A DNA stretch of 64,000 nucleotides. Origin: Cyclobacterium amurskyense (GTDB lineage: Bacteria > Bacteroidota > Bacteroidia > Cytophagales > Cyclobacteriaceae). The translations under genes were made by a program, and so were the position numbers. Positions 36,346 to 45,474 of the stretch are shown here, piece after piece. The notes under the pieces were generated by a model. That model was given only the letters and a program-made list of their open reading frames with translations, was not told where the DNA came from and ran no database searches. Where the stretch lies: NCBI RefSeq assembly GCF_001050135.1, contig NZ_CP012040.1, positions 3,489,001 to 3,553,000 of the forward strand, written 5' to 3'. Each line of letters starts with the position of its first letter. The first letter of the stretch is position 1.

Positions 36346-37797
36346 ATGAATAATCTTTTAAAACCCGTTCTGTTCCTGTGCCTACTGATTTTTTCCTTTT
36401 CTCTTTCGGCCCAGGACCGACCCAATATTGTATTGATTATGGCGGATGATCTTGGGGGAAGGGACTTGCCTGCATATGGTAACCAATTCAATGAAACGCC
36501 CAATATAGACAAATTGGCCAGCCAGGGAATGTTGTTTTATAATGCCTATGCAGCTCCCGTTTGTTCGCCTACCCGAGCCAGCATACAAGCAGGTCAGTAC
36601 CCGGCTAGAGTAGGCATTTTCGACTTTATCCCCGGCCATTGGCGCCCCAATGAAGAAGTAACAGTTCCCCACCATCAGGTGCAACACCTACCCAATAAGA
36701 TAGCAACCATCGGAAACGCCATGCAGACTGCAGGATACAAAACCGGTTATTTTGGGAAATGGCACCTGGGAAACAACCCCGAGCACCTGCCCAATAACAG
36801 GGGTTATGATGAGGCGTATATGTATGCGGGTGGGGGTTTTTACCACCCAAAGTTTGTTCCCGAATACCAACCCAGAGAAAATGAACGACTGAGCCAAACC
36901 CTTACCCGTATGGGAGTTGACTTTATTGAGGAAAACAAAGCCGAGCCATTTTTCCTGTTTGTCTCTCATTACGATGTGCATGTACAATTGGATGCAGACA
37001 GAGACCTTATCAATAAATACCTTAACAAACCCAAAGATCCCGACTATCCCAGCAATGCGGTGTATGCCGCTATGATTTCCCATATAGATGAAAGTGTTGG
37101 GGATATCATGGCCGCCATTGAGGAAAGGGGCTTGGCGGAGAATACAGTATTTATCTTCTATTCAGACAATGGGGGAGTGGACAACCGGTATGACAACATC
37201 CCTTTATTGGGGGGAGATAGCAAGGATGTCTACCCAGAAGGTCATCCCCTGCGTTATATCGCCACCTCCAACACCCCCTTTCGGGCAGGAAAAGGAACGC
37301 TATATGAAGGAGGGATTCGGGTGCCTTTGATTGTTCGCTGGCCTGAGAAGGTGAAAGCAGCCACTACTACTGAGGCCATTGTTTCCAGTGTTGACTTTTA
37401 CCCTACCTTTTTAGATTTGGGTAAAGGAAAACGCCCACAAAACCAGGTTTTGGATGGGGTCTCATTGGTTTCGTCTTTAACAGAAAACTCCTTTGACCCG
37501 GAAAGGGAAGTGTTCACCCATTACCCGGTTTACCACCATGAGGTGCCCATGTCGGCATTGAGAAAAGGAGATTGGAAAATAATTGAAAACCTGGTCACCG
37601 GGGAATTTGACCTGTACAACCTGAAGTATGATACCAATGAAATGACAGACCTGAAATTCAGTTACCCTGATAAGTTGGCCGAAATGAAGCAAGCCTTAAA
37701 GAAATGGCAAGTAGCGACCAATGCCCAAAACCCAGTTCCCAATCCTGATTTTGATCCAGAGAAAAGATACGAATGGGGCACCAATCCTTTCAGGTAA
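36346..37797 (+). CDS. Sulfatase, exported, formylglycine type
   Basis: The 483-residue protein has a signal peptide (to about 22, LSAQ) and a sulfatase domain with PNIVLIMADDLGGRD (D34, D35) and the formylglycine site C73-S-P-T-R (PVCSPTRASIQAG). Further conserved blocks are GYFGKWHLGN, FLFVSHYDVHV and FYSDNGGVDNR, followed by KGTLYEGGIRVPLIVRWP. This is the common arylsulfatase A/iduronate-type arrangement of marine Bacteroidota. Its codon use and base composition look richer in G and C than the sulfatase at 33840, and the same is true for the esterase behind it. The pair may have been acquired together. Substrate unknown. Confidence 0.93.
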   Translation: MNNLLKPVLFLCLLIFSFSLSAQDRPNIVLIMADDLGGRDLPAYGNQFNETPNIDKLASQGMLFYNAYAAPVCSPTRASIQAGQYPARVGIFDFIPGHWRPNEEVTVPHHQVQHLPNKIATIGNAMQTAGYKTGYFGKWHLGNNPEHLPNNRGYDEAYMYAGGGFYHPKFVPEYQPRENERLSQTLTRMGVDFIEENKAEPFFLFVSHYDVHVQLDADRDLINKYLNKPKDPDYPSNAVYAAMISHIDESVGDIMAAIEERGLAENTVFIFYSDNGGVDNRYDNIPLLGGDSKDVYPEGHPLRYIATSNTPFRAGKGTLYEGGIRVPLIVRWPEKVKAATTTEAIVSSVDFYPTFLDLGKGKRPQNQVLDGVSLVSSLTENSFDPEREVFTHYPVYHHEVPMSALRKGDWKIIENLVTGEFDLYNLKYDTNEMTDLKFSYPDKLAEMKQALKKWQVATNAQNPVPNPDFDPEKRYEWGTNPFR

Positions 37798-37824
37798 GAG
37801 GGATTAGTTGCCTTCTTTTCACCA

Positions 37825-37869
37825 GCCCTGAAAGGGCGAAATACAACAGCCAAGGGTGAAAGCCCTTGG
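37825..37869 (+). repeat. Double-hairpin interspersed element
   Basis: Two adjacent hairpins, GCCCTGAAAGGGC (37825-37837) and CCAAGGGTGAAAGCCCTTGG (37850-37869), are separated by AATACAACAG. This two-stem arrangement is a frequent extragenic element in Bacteroidota genomes. It lies directly behind the second sulfatase and could also act as a terminator or mRNA-stabilising structure. Confidence 0.55.
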
Positions 37870-37979
37870 TAAAACAATAGAAACGATATGATTTTGGCGG
37901 TATTGTTGCCTTTTTTCCGCAACAATGCTGACAAAATCAAACCTAACATCGAGGTTCAAACATCAATAAAAACGCCACT

Positions 37980-40091
37980 ATGCCCTTCAACCAACCACTC
38001 TGCCATTTACTGTCCTGCAAAGGATTAACAATACTCCTCGCCCTGCTAAGCCTCCTGGCCTGCGAAACCCCAAAAACCGAACCCTATCAGGACGTTTCCT
38101 TCTACAGTGATGCTTTCGCTACCGAGCGAAATTACAGGATCTATCTGCCGGGAGATTATGCTGAGCAACCGGACAAGCAATACCCGGTGGTGTATTATTT
38201 TCATGGCTATGGGGGCAGGTACAAATGGGATGCTTACGACCTGGAAGACGATGTACACTATCCGGAAAACGGCCGATTGGAACCTCCCTTTGTGATGGAA
38301 TGGAAAAAATATGCCCAGGAAAATAACCTGATCATCGTCACCTGGGATGGCTATGAACCCAATCTATCCCCTGGTAAAAAGGAGCGGGAAGGCATACCCT
38401 ATGGAAACGCCCTTCCTTATGATTATGTACGTGCCCATGAAACCGAGCGGGAACATTGGGGCTGGGATTTTAGCGCCCATTTCAGGGAACTGGTAAAGCA
38501 TGTAGACCAAAATTTCCGAAGCATTCCTGACCGCAGCAAAAGAGCCATCACAGGCCTGAGCATGGGCGGCTTGACCTCCTATTATGTAGCCGGACAAAAC
38601 AAAGACCTGGTGGCCTCCGTCAGTGCTTTCGATCCTGCCGCTAACCTCCCTTACTACGGCCCTAAAGGCCGACAGGTGGTTTTCCCCGTCCTTGAAATGC
38701 ACCGCTCCCTAAAGGGTTTGGCCGTGCGATTGACCAAGACCGATGGGGACTGGCTTAAGTACAACAACTGGCACATGACCCAGCTTTTTGGAAGTGCGGA
38801 CCTTAGCCATTTTGAAACCCATACCGCAGACTACCCCAATCACTGGACAGCAGATACCGAACAGCAACTTGATTTTCACCGCAATGAATTTGCCAAGACA
38901 CCCGCGCTGCCTGCAAAATGGAACCATGTCAATCCGGGTTTTGACAATTTCGAAGTGTTCGGAAATACTTTTAAGATCAAGCGAGAAATTCCGGCCCTAA
39001 CCTTGATAGAAAATGCGTCTGCAAACAAATTAAAGATTTTGTCCCGAACTTTTATTCCTGATGGACCCATCGTCCTGGAAGAAACCATTGCTGGCAGTAC
39101 GGCAGGAAGCTATGCGCCCGAGGAAACCTACCTTCTGCGATCGTTCAATCTTTCTACGCATGCTTTTGAAGCAGACAACCTTGTATCCGCAGACAAAGAA
39201 GGAAAGCTGGACTTTGCATTGTCCGGTGGAGGCCATTGGCTGGGAATCAACAGGGAAGCTGAGCCAAAAGCCCAACTAGGCATGGTATTTCCCAACAACC
39301 AGGAGCATTTTTATTTTGAGGAGGGAAAAACAGAAAGCTTGAGTTTCTCCCTGGTTAATATAGGCAATGCCCCCGCACAAGAAATCGAGATCATCCCGGT
39401 TACCCAGCATCCCCATTTAAAAATAAGCCCCGAAAAAATCACCATCTCAGCCCTGGAAGCCAAAGCAGCGATCGATAGCGAGCAGGCCTTTCAATTTACC
39501 TTTGGGCGCTATTCCGATTCCAGCTTTGTGGCCGGAGTAGACTTTGTGATCAGGGCAGACCGTCAAGTGGCCGATACCCTTAGGATAATGGCTTTTGCCG
39601 CCCCCAAAGCCGTGTACAGCCCTAGGGGAGACCTGATCCTTCTGGATGGTAGAACCGTGCCCGAAGTACCGATCTACCAGCAGGGGATGGATAGCATTGT
39701 TTTTGAGACTTTGTCAGGGGGAGAAGGCAATGGCAATGGCATCTGGGAAGTGGGAGAAGAAGTACTCTTCTACCTGCGCCTGCCACAGGGCCTGGCCCCC
39801 AAAGACACCAATACCTTTCACCACACTTACCTGCTCAACCATCCGGCACAGCCTTATACAAGTGTAAACAGCATGCACTACCTGGAGCGACTCAATCAGG
39901 CCAGCTGCACAAGTGAAACCACCCCCATTACCCTTTCCCCGGACAGCCCCAAAAACCAGGAACTGGACCTCTGTCTAAGGGCAGAAAGCCTCTACAATGA
40001 TAAAAATGACAGTACCTCCAATGCCACCATCTATGCCAATCAATTTCATTTTAGAAGGGTGAAGGTGGGGAGTTTTAAATTTTGGATTTGA
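37980..40091 (+). CDS. Lipoprotein esterase (putative_esterase/Esterase-D type) with C-terminal beta-rich domains
   Basis: The 703-residue protein has a lipoprotein signal (LLAC, Cys28). An esterase domain at about 38-310 shows YPVVYYFHGYGG (oxyanion region), the nucleophile elbow GLSMGG with Ser194, an acidic residue in the later KTDGDW region and a histidine in PNHWTADTEQQLDFH. The remaining 390 residues look like beta-sandwich domains: one at about 340-440 and an Ig-like/CARDB-type region at about 450-540 (FSLVNIGNAPAQEIEI). No carbohydrate-binding signature is certain. The fold matches feruloyl esterases and other carbohydrate esterases of the Esterase-D family. It follows the sulfatase by 182 bp on the same strand and shares its GC-rich composition. 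The likely job is removing acyl groups from a sulfated glycan. Confidence 0.75.
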   Translation: MPFNQPLCHLLSCKGLTILLALLSLLACETPKTEPYQDVSFYSDAFATERNYRIYLPGDYAEQPDKQYPVVYYFHGYGGRYKWDAYDLEDDVHYPENGRLEPPFVMEWKKYAQENNLIIVTWDGYEPNLSPGKKEREGIPYGNALPYDYVRAHETEREHWGWDFSAHFRELVKHVDQNFRSIPDRSKRAITGLSMGGLTSYYVAGQNKDLVASVSAFDPAANLPYYGPKGRQVVFPVLEMHRSLKGLAVRLTKTDGDWLKYNNWHMTQLFGSADLSHFETHTADYPNHWTADTEQQLDFHRNEFAKTPALPAKWNHVNPGFDNFEVFGNTFKIKREIPALTLIENASANKLKILSRTFIPDGPIVLEETIAGSTAGSYAPEETYLLRSFNLSTHAFEADNLVSADKEGKLDFALSGGGHWLGINREAEPKAQLGMVFPNNQEHFYFEEGKTESLSFSLVNIGNAPAQEIEIIPVTQHPHLKISPEKITISALEAKAAIDSEQAFQFTFGRYSDSSFVAGVDFVIRADRQVADTLRIMAFAAPKAVYSPRGDLILLDGRTVPEVPIYQQGMDSIVFETLSGGEGNGNGIWEVGEEVLFYLRLPQGLAPKDTNTFHHTYLLNHPAQPYTSVNSMHYLERLNQASCTSETTPITLSPDSPKNQELDLCLRAESLYNDKNDSTSNATIYANQFHFRRVKVGSFKFWI

Positions 40092-40120
40092 TTCTAAAAA
40101 GTATGTCTAACTGTGATCTA

Positions 40121-43100
40121 TCATAGATATTTGATTCCTATTACTTCAAGTTTTTTTAAATCATTTGAAATTTCAATCTTGATATTCCCGTGTACGTCCA
40201 AAAGGTGGATAGTATTAATTGTTTGGTCAAATAATCCAACTTTTAATTTAATTTTCTGTAAATCTAGTACCTTTATTGTAGTTTTTTTACTGTAAAATTC
40301 ATCTTTAATCAATGGGTGGTAACATAATATTTCTTTAGCAATAAAATTTTCAATTGAATTAGAAGTATCAGCATTAAAAAGTATCCATTTGTTTTTCAAT
40401 TCCGCCCCTAAGTCTTCATCCTTAATCATAGTTGCAAAGACAGTTTCAGGATAGTCCTTCTTCTTCACTTCTATCCAACCATTGGGGTTTGAATCCTTTT
40501 TCTGAATAAACTTCTTATATGCTCTTGATGCATCATAGGCAGGGATGAATGTTTTGAATTTGAGTGTTTCATCAACCTCCGAATCTGGAATTAAAGACGA
40601 TTTGGATTGTACCTGTTCAAAGTATGCCTCTGCTTCATGTACAAAGTCATCAAATGATTTAGTAAGGTCTTTTAGTTTAGACATTTGAACCTGAAAGACA
40701 ACAACACCTTTGTAGTTTTCTACCTTGCCCATGCCAGGGACATTATTGAGTTCCAATAGCAGACGGTTCTTCTTGACGTTTGAAAATGCTTCACCCTTGA
40801 TCTCAATGACATAGATGATCTTATTATAGAAGAATATGAAGTCAGGGTAATATTTGTGTGTACCGTACTCAAAGAATATGTTTCTTTCGTTACGAACCCA
40901 AAATGGCTCACCCTTAGGATTTATTTCAATCAAATGATTGATGTAATCTGCAAGTTGTTTTTCTGGCAATGAATCAAATTTGTCATAGTCATACGCAGAG
41001 TTTTCATAGCCATAGAAATAGTAACCATCTTTGATTCTGGCGATCAATTCTTTTTCGTCAGTGGATGATCTCAGTGTGTTTTCAATGTCCTTTTTACGGA
41101 CTTTGATTTTTGTGGACTTAAACTCGTTTTGGAGTAACCAACTGTTTGACTCGGAATCTAGGGTGTCGAGATCAAGTTCAAAATATTCGTTTTCAACATA
41201 GTGGATGTAGAAGTAAACGAAACTGTCCTTAAACCTCTGAACGGCAAGTTTGTAGTCAATGTCATCGAGATTGTAAAAATGCAATCCTGATTCATTTAGA
41301 AGTTTGCCATACTCTTGAAAAATCTTGTAGGTTTTTGGTACGTCTGGAATAGGCTTTAATTTGGACAATACCCTGCCATAGATTTCTTTAATATCCTTGT
41401 CAGTTATTTCTAACTCATCATAATTCCAGTTTTGTTCTTCACCCATTTTATGAAAGGTCTTTTCATCTGTGAAAAGATCAACTTCTGTGAAGAAGCTCTC
41501 CGGGGTGTATTTAATAAAACTTGCTGGTTCTTCCGCTATTGACCTATTAAAGCAATTGGCGGTTGTATAATCTTCTATGATCTTATCATAGTTTTCAATA
41601 ACGTCCTTTATTGATACTCCCTGCTTCCGTTTGAAGTCTATCTTAATTCTAGGAATCTGAATGCCTTTTAACCTTTCCTTTTTTACAGGATTGTCGATGG
41701 TATGTTCTTCACCACGTTCCATTGAGAACGTTTTGTCATTAAGGCCAAACTCATGTTGTATTTGCAAGACAACCTCCTCAAAAGAAGCCCCTTTATCACA
41801 AATGATGTGCAGCTTCTCAGAGTGGGTGAGAAGGTCATTGTCATCAACCTCATCGTGTTCTCTTTGCTCTTTATTTAACCTTACCCCACGGCCAACAATC
41901 TGTTTGACAGAAGTCTTGAAATCAGTTGCCTTATCATTGATTACCACCATTGAATATATGTTAGGCATATCTATTCCCTCATTGAGCATATCAATGAAAA
42001 TGACTATCTCAACTTTGTTCTTTTGAATATCATCAAAAGACTTTTTGACCAACTTGTCTGATTGAGAATGAAGCAATATTGAATTAGAAGCACATTCGCT
42101 AATAGCTTCTTGTAATTTGGAGAGGTCTGAACCAAAGTCAGACTCATACATTTCAAGTATTAGATTGGTTGTTTCAGTATCTTCTTTCTTTGCTTTTTCA
42201 ATGATTACTTCTAGGCTGCCAGTGTCATTGGATAGTTCTTCTTTAATGTACTTCTCGACCTTTTCTGCGAAAGTTATTTCATTCTTTACCTTCACGAATC
42301 CAATACACTTTAAATCACGACACTTAATGTCCTGAGTAATGGCTTTCTTTTTTAGAAGATGTACCAGGAAGAATGTTTGGAGCTTATATTTTTCAATATC
42401 AGATAGCTCGTTTGCTCTGCCCTTTGGCTTGGATTCTTCGCCTGGAAGAGCTAAGACCTTTACTCTTTTTCCATACTTATCCTCTAGAAATCGTTTAATG
42501 TCATACTTGTAGACAATTGTTTGATTCTTCTTATTCTTGTTGGTCTCTGTTTCTACTGCTGTAGCGGTAAATTCAACTACCGCCAAGGGCTGAAATTCGT
42601 TGATTACTGATTTCGCTTTTCTGCTCTGGGCGTGGTGTGCTTCATCGGTAATTATGATCAGATCCTCATTTGCTAAAAAGTCCAAAAGACTTATGGTATT
42701 GCCTTCTTTGTCTTTCCAGATTGAGCCTTCCCAATTCTTCTTAGTTTGAGTTGCATTGGTTCCAAACTTGTCAATATTGAAAATGAAGATATTGGCGTCC
42801 GTATCTGAGTGATAAAGGTCTTTTGTGTCTTTGAAGTTATCACCGTTAATCAAGTTGAATTTGAAAGGGATGTCATCATTCCAAACCGTGTCTTTGCTGC
42901 CTTTGGTAAAATTTCGAATTGTCTTTTTATATATCTCCGTAGAAGATGGGGTCACTATCAAGAAGTTCTTGATATTATGCATCTTAAAAAGGTAGTAGAC
43001 CGATGCACCCATGAGCATGGTCTTTCCTGAGCCAGTAGCCATCTCAAAGCCTATAAAGGGGGCTTTGCGACCTGTTTCACTATTTACCTTCTCTAAAAGA

Positions 43101-43402
43101 GGTTTAATGTGGTCATAATTTTTCTGACGTAATAGGTTTTTCTGAACATCCTCTGGTGATCTGCAAACATCAATTGATTGCTTATAGATATGATGAAGTG
43201 TATAAATAGCTTCCTTTTGGTAGTAGCGAAGTGGAAACTTAGTAACTCCCGATTCCAGCGATTTTAAAAAGGAGGCGTCAGGAGATAACGAATCAAATAA
43301 TACCGTATCTGAAGGCTCAATTTGAGACTTAACATCTTCTAACTTGGAATTCAGAACACGTTGAAACTGCTGATAATAAGGTTTTTCTACTTTCTTAGCC
43401 AT
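40121..43402 (-). CDS. res: Type III restriction endonuclease subunit Res
   Basis: The 1093-residue protein has the layout of type III Res subunits. A superfamily-2 helicase/translocase occupies about 60-560, with Walker A in ATGSGKT (about 122-128), DEAH box at 253-256 (ITDEAHHAQ), the EFTATAVET motif III region and QIVGRGVRL (motif VI). A long middle region follows. A PD-(D/E)xK nuclease near 845-870 has YYPDFIFFYNKIIYVIEIKG, with the Asp, Glu and Lys of the active site. It works in complex with Mod, translocates or slides along DNA and cuts when two unmethylated sites are found. It starts two bases after the Mod stop codon, so the two are translationally coupled. No frame damage is seen. 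Confidence 0.93.
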   Translation of the reverse strand: MAKKVEKPYYQQFQRVLNSKLEDVKSQIEPSDTVLFDSLSPDASFLKSLESGVTKFPLRYYQKEAIYTLHHIYKQSIDVCRSPEDVQKNLLRQKNYDHIKPLLEKVNSETGRKAPFIGFEMATGSGKTMLMGASVYYLFKMHNIKNFLIVTPSSTEIYKKTIRNFTKGSKDTVWNDDIPFKFNLINGDNFKDTKDLYHSDTDANIFIFNIDKFGTNATQTKKNWEGSIWKDKEGNTISLLDFLANEDLIIITDEAHHAQSRKAKSVINEFQPLAVVEFTATAVETETNKNKKNQTIVYKYDIKRFLEDKYGKRVKVLALPGEESKPKGRANELSDIEKYKLQTFFLVHLLKKKAITQDIKCRDLKCIGFVKVKNEITFAEKVEKYIKEELSNDTGSLEVIIEKAKKEDTETTNLILEMYESDFGSDLSKLQEAISECASNSILLHSQSDKLVKKSFDDIQKNKVEIVIFIDMLNEGIDMPNIYSMVVINDKATDFKTSVKQIVGRGVRLNKEQREHDEVDDNDLLTHSEKLHIICDKGASFEEVVLQIQHEFGLNDKTFSMERGEEHTIDNPVKKERLKGIQIPRIKIDFKRKQGVSIKDVIENYDKIIEDYTTANCFNRSIAEEPASFIKYTPESFFTEVDLFTDEKTFHKMGEEQNWNYDELEITDKDIKEIYGRVLSKLKPIPDVPKTYKIFQEYGKLLNESGLHFYNLDDIDYKLAVQRFKDSFVYFYIHYVENEYFELDLDTLDSESNSWLLQNEFKSTKIKVRKKDIENTLRSSTDEKELIARIKDGYYFYGYENSAYDYDKFDSLPEKQLADYINHLIEINPKGEPFWVRNERNIFFEYGTHKYYPDFIFFYNKIIYVIEIKGEAFSNVKKNRLLLELNNVPGMGKVENYKGVVVFQVQMSKLKDLTKSFDDFVHEAEAYFEQVQSKSSLIPDSEVDETLKFKTFIPAYDASRAYKKFIQKKDSNPNGWIEVKKKDYPETVFATMIKDEDLGAELKNKWILFNADTSNSIENFIAKEILCYHPLIKDEFYSKKTTIKVLDLQKIKLKVGLFDQTINTIHLLDVHGNIKIEISNDLKKLEVIGIKYL

Positions 43403-43404
43403 AA

Positions 43405-45351
43405 CTACCTTTCTAATTCAGCAAATACTGCATGTGGAACTTTGATTATATCTAAATCTTCGGGAATAGTGTCTTGTGCAATGTCAATTCCTTTATTGGT
43501 GTAAATGACAAGTGCTTTGAAGTCATCTTGCTTTCTCAGTGTAGAATAGATTGTTTTTACCTCTTCATTGTTGATAGTCAGATTAGAGTCTTTTGGGTCA
43601 GCAAGAAATGCCACTCCATATATTGATTTATTGTTATTAGAAATCTTGCCTAGTGTTGGTTTATCCTTTTCATCCTGAAATAATTGCGATGGGAACAGGT
43701 TAATATCATCTTGTATAATGAAGTCATAGGAAAGAAGGAGGGATTCCTGTATAAACTTCTTACCTAATAACCAATTAAACTCACCCTTTCCAGTTTCGGA
43801 ATCAACGCTGATAATCGACTGACCTAGATGATAGTACTTGAAAGAACCACCACCTTTCCATTCAGATTCTTGAGAAATTCCACTTTGATCTGAACCATCC
43901 AATATTGCTGTTAGTCTTGGGATTATGAGTGTATCACAATGGTCACCAATTTCTATTCCAATCCATTTAGCTCCCATTTTATGTGCAACTGAAATAGTAG
44001 TTCCTGACCCACTGAAACTATCCATTACAATATCACCAGGCATAACGTTTGCAATTTGAAGCAGTCGTTTAATTAACCTTTCTGGTTTTTTGCTCTCACT
44101 AAAATTAACACCGCCTTCTGCAGAAATTCCATTATAAGGGATGTCCAACCAAATATTAGTCAACTGTTTAGTAGGAGTTATTTTTCCATCAATATTTTTA
44201 ACCTTATTAGAATAGAAATAAACTTGGCGCCCATTGTAAGCATATTCGATTGCTCCGTTATCACGGGCTAGCTTCACAAACTCATTGGCTTTACTCTTTG
44301 ATTTGTTCCTCAACTCTATTATATCAGAACCAGCATCATTTCCTATTGCGGTACCTTGAAATACTGACCTGGCGTTTTTAATAGCAAACTCTGAAACAAG
44401 AGAATTAAATACCACTTCACCGAGTGCCTTTTTAGCGGCACGAGTGTTTTCATGCCCCTCACGTTCTGCAATGAATTGGTTAACTCCAATTACTTCCCAT
44501 TTGGTGTAATAGGAATCAATGTTTTTTATATACTGATTGTAACCAAAATCATGATCCGAGGAGACATGAATTGTTTCGTATTTATATTCTGATTTGGATT
44601 TTGCATACATTAGAATATACTCAGCACCATCGTACGGTGAAGGATTAACCGTTTTGAAACCCGATGGGTCAGAGGTCTTTATAGTGAAAAAATTCACAAA
44701 ATTGTGTTTACCAAAAACGTCATCGAGGAGGAGTTTTAGATGGAAAATAAATTTCTCGTCTAGTTGAATAAATAATACACCATCAGATCTAAGGAGTTCC
44801 CGAAGTGATGAAACTCGATCACGTATCATTGTCAACCAAGTTGACGCTTCGAGATTATCTTCATAGTGTTCAAACGCTTTACCGGTATTATAGGGAGGGT
44901 CAATGTAGATGCATTTGACTTTATCCGTATCAGCTTTGTCACTAAATATCTTCTTCAAACTGTTTAGGGCTAAGAGATTATCCCCTTTGATAAGCATGTT
45001 GTCTATATCGTTTGCTTTTTCTTCAACAGTAATTTCTTCTACTTTAAATACTTGACTGGTTCCAGGAATAGATCCGGCTTTATCTACTAAAGAGGAACGA
45101 TACGCTTGTTGAAATGAAAGAGGTCTGGACTCTTTGACTCTGATGTCGTCACGATCTACCCAATAAGGCGTATTACCAACACCATTTTCTGAGGACAGAT
45201 CATAGAAAAGTGCTTCTTCCTTGTTAATCCAGTTTATACGAGGAGAAGGTGTGTCTGAGGAAGATTTAATGTCATTTTCACTAAGGCTAATGATAGCCTT
45301 TTGTTTGTTAAACCACTCAAGGGTTAATGATCCTTTGTATTGCTTTGCCAT
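43405..45351 (-). CDS. mod: Type III DNA methyltransferase subunit Mod
   Basis: The 648-residue protein has the beta-class order of motifs: catalytic DPPYNTG near residue 152 first, and the AdoMet-binding FSGSGTT near 445 afterwards, with WIGIEIGDHC behind it. The region between them (about 180-430) is the target-recognition domain and is where such genes vary. The Mod subunit recognises the short asymmetric site and methylates an adenine N6 on one strand; it also guides Res. No simple-sequence repeat that would suggest phase variation was noticed in the 5' part. It is third in a four-gene minus-strand operon and is preceded by a 123-bp gap after the helicase gene. Confidence 0.93.
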   Translation of the reverse strand: MAKQYKGSLTLEWFNKQKAIISLSENDIKSSSDTPSPRINWINKEEALFYDLSSENGVGNTPYWVDRDDIRVKESRPLSFQQAYRSSLVDKAGSIPGTSQVFKVEEITVEEKANDIDNMLIKGDNLLALNSLKKIFSDKADTDKVKCIYIDPPYNTGKAFEHYEDNLEASTWLTMIRDRVSSLRELLRSDGVLFIQLDEKFIFHLKLLLDDVFGKHNFVNFFTIKTSDPSGFKTVNPSPYDGAEYILMYAKSKSEYKYETIHVSSDHDFGYNQYIKNIDSYYTKWEVIGVNQFIAEREGHENTRAAKKALGEVVFNSLVSEFAIKNARSVFQGTAIGNDAGSDIIELRNKSKSKANEFVKLARDNGAIEYAYNGRQVYFYSNKVKNIDGKITPTKQLTNIWLDIPYNGISAEGGVNFSESKKPERLIKRLLQIANVMPGDIVMDSFSGSGTTISVAHKMGAKWIGIEIGDHCDTLIIPRLTAILDGSDQSGISQESEWKGGGSFKYYHLGQSIISVDSETGKGEFNWLLGKKFIQESLLLSYDFIIQDDINLFPSQLFQDEKDKPTLGKISNNNKSIYGVAFLADPKDSNLTINNEEVKTIYSTLRKQDDFKALVIYTNKGIDIAQDTIPEDLDIIKVPHAVFAELER

Positions 45352-45474
45352 TTTTGACTTTTAATATCTTTTGTTTCTTCTTTTCCTTTTATCGTAACCG
45401 TACCTTTTGCCATATAGCCAAAGGCCAACTAATCATGCTGCTATTGCTAATATTATTTCATACCACTCCATATT

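Noticed and set aside
44280..44350. Possible phase-variable repeat in mod
   Set aside because: No tandem simple-sequence repeat of useful length was found in the mod coding region or promoter gap.
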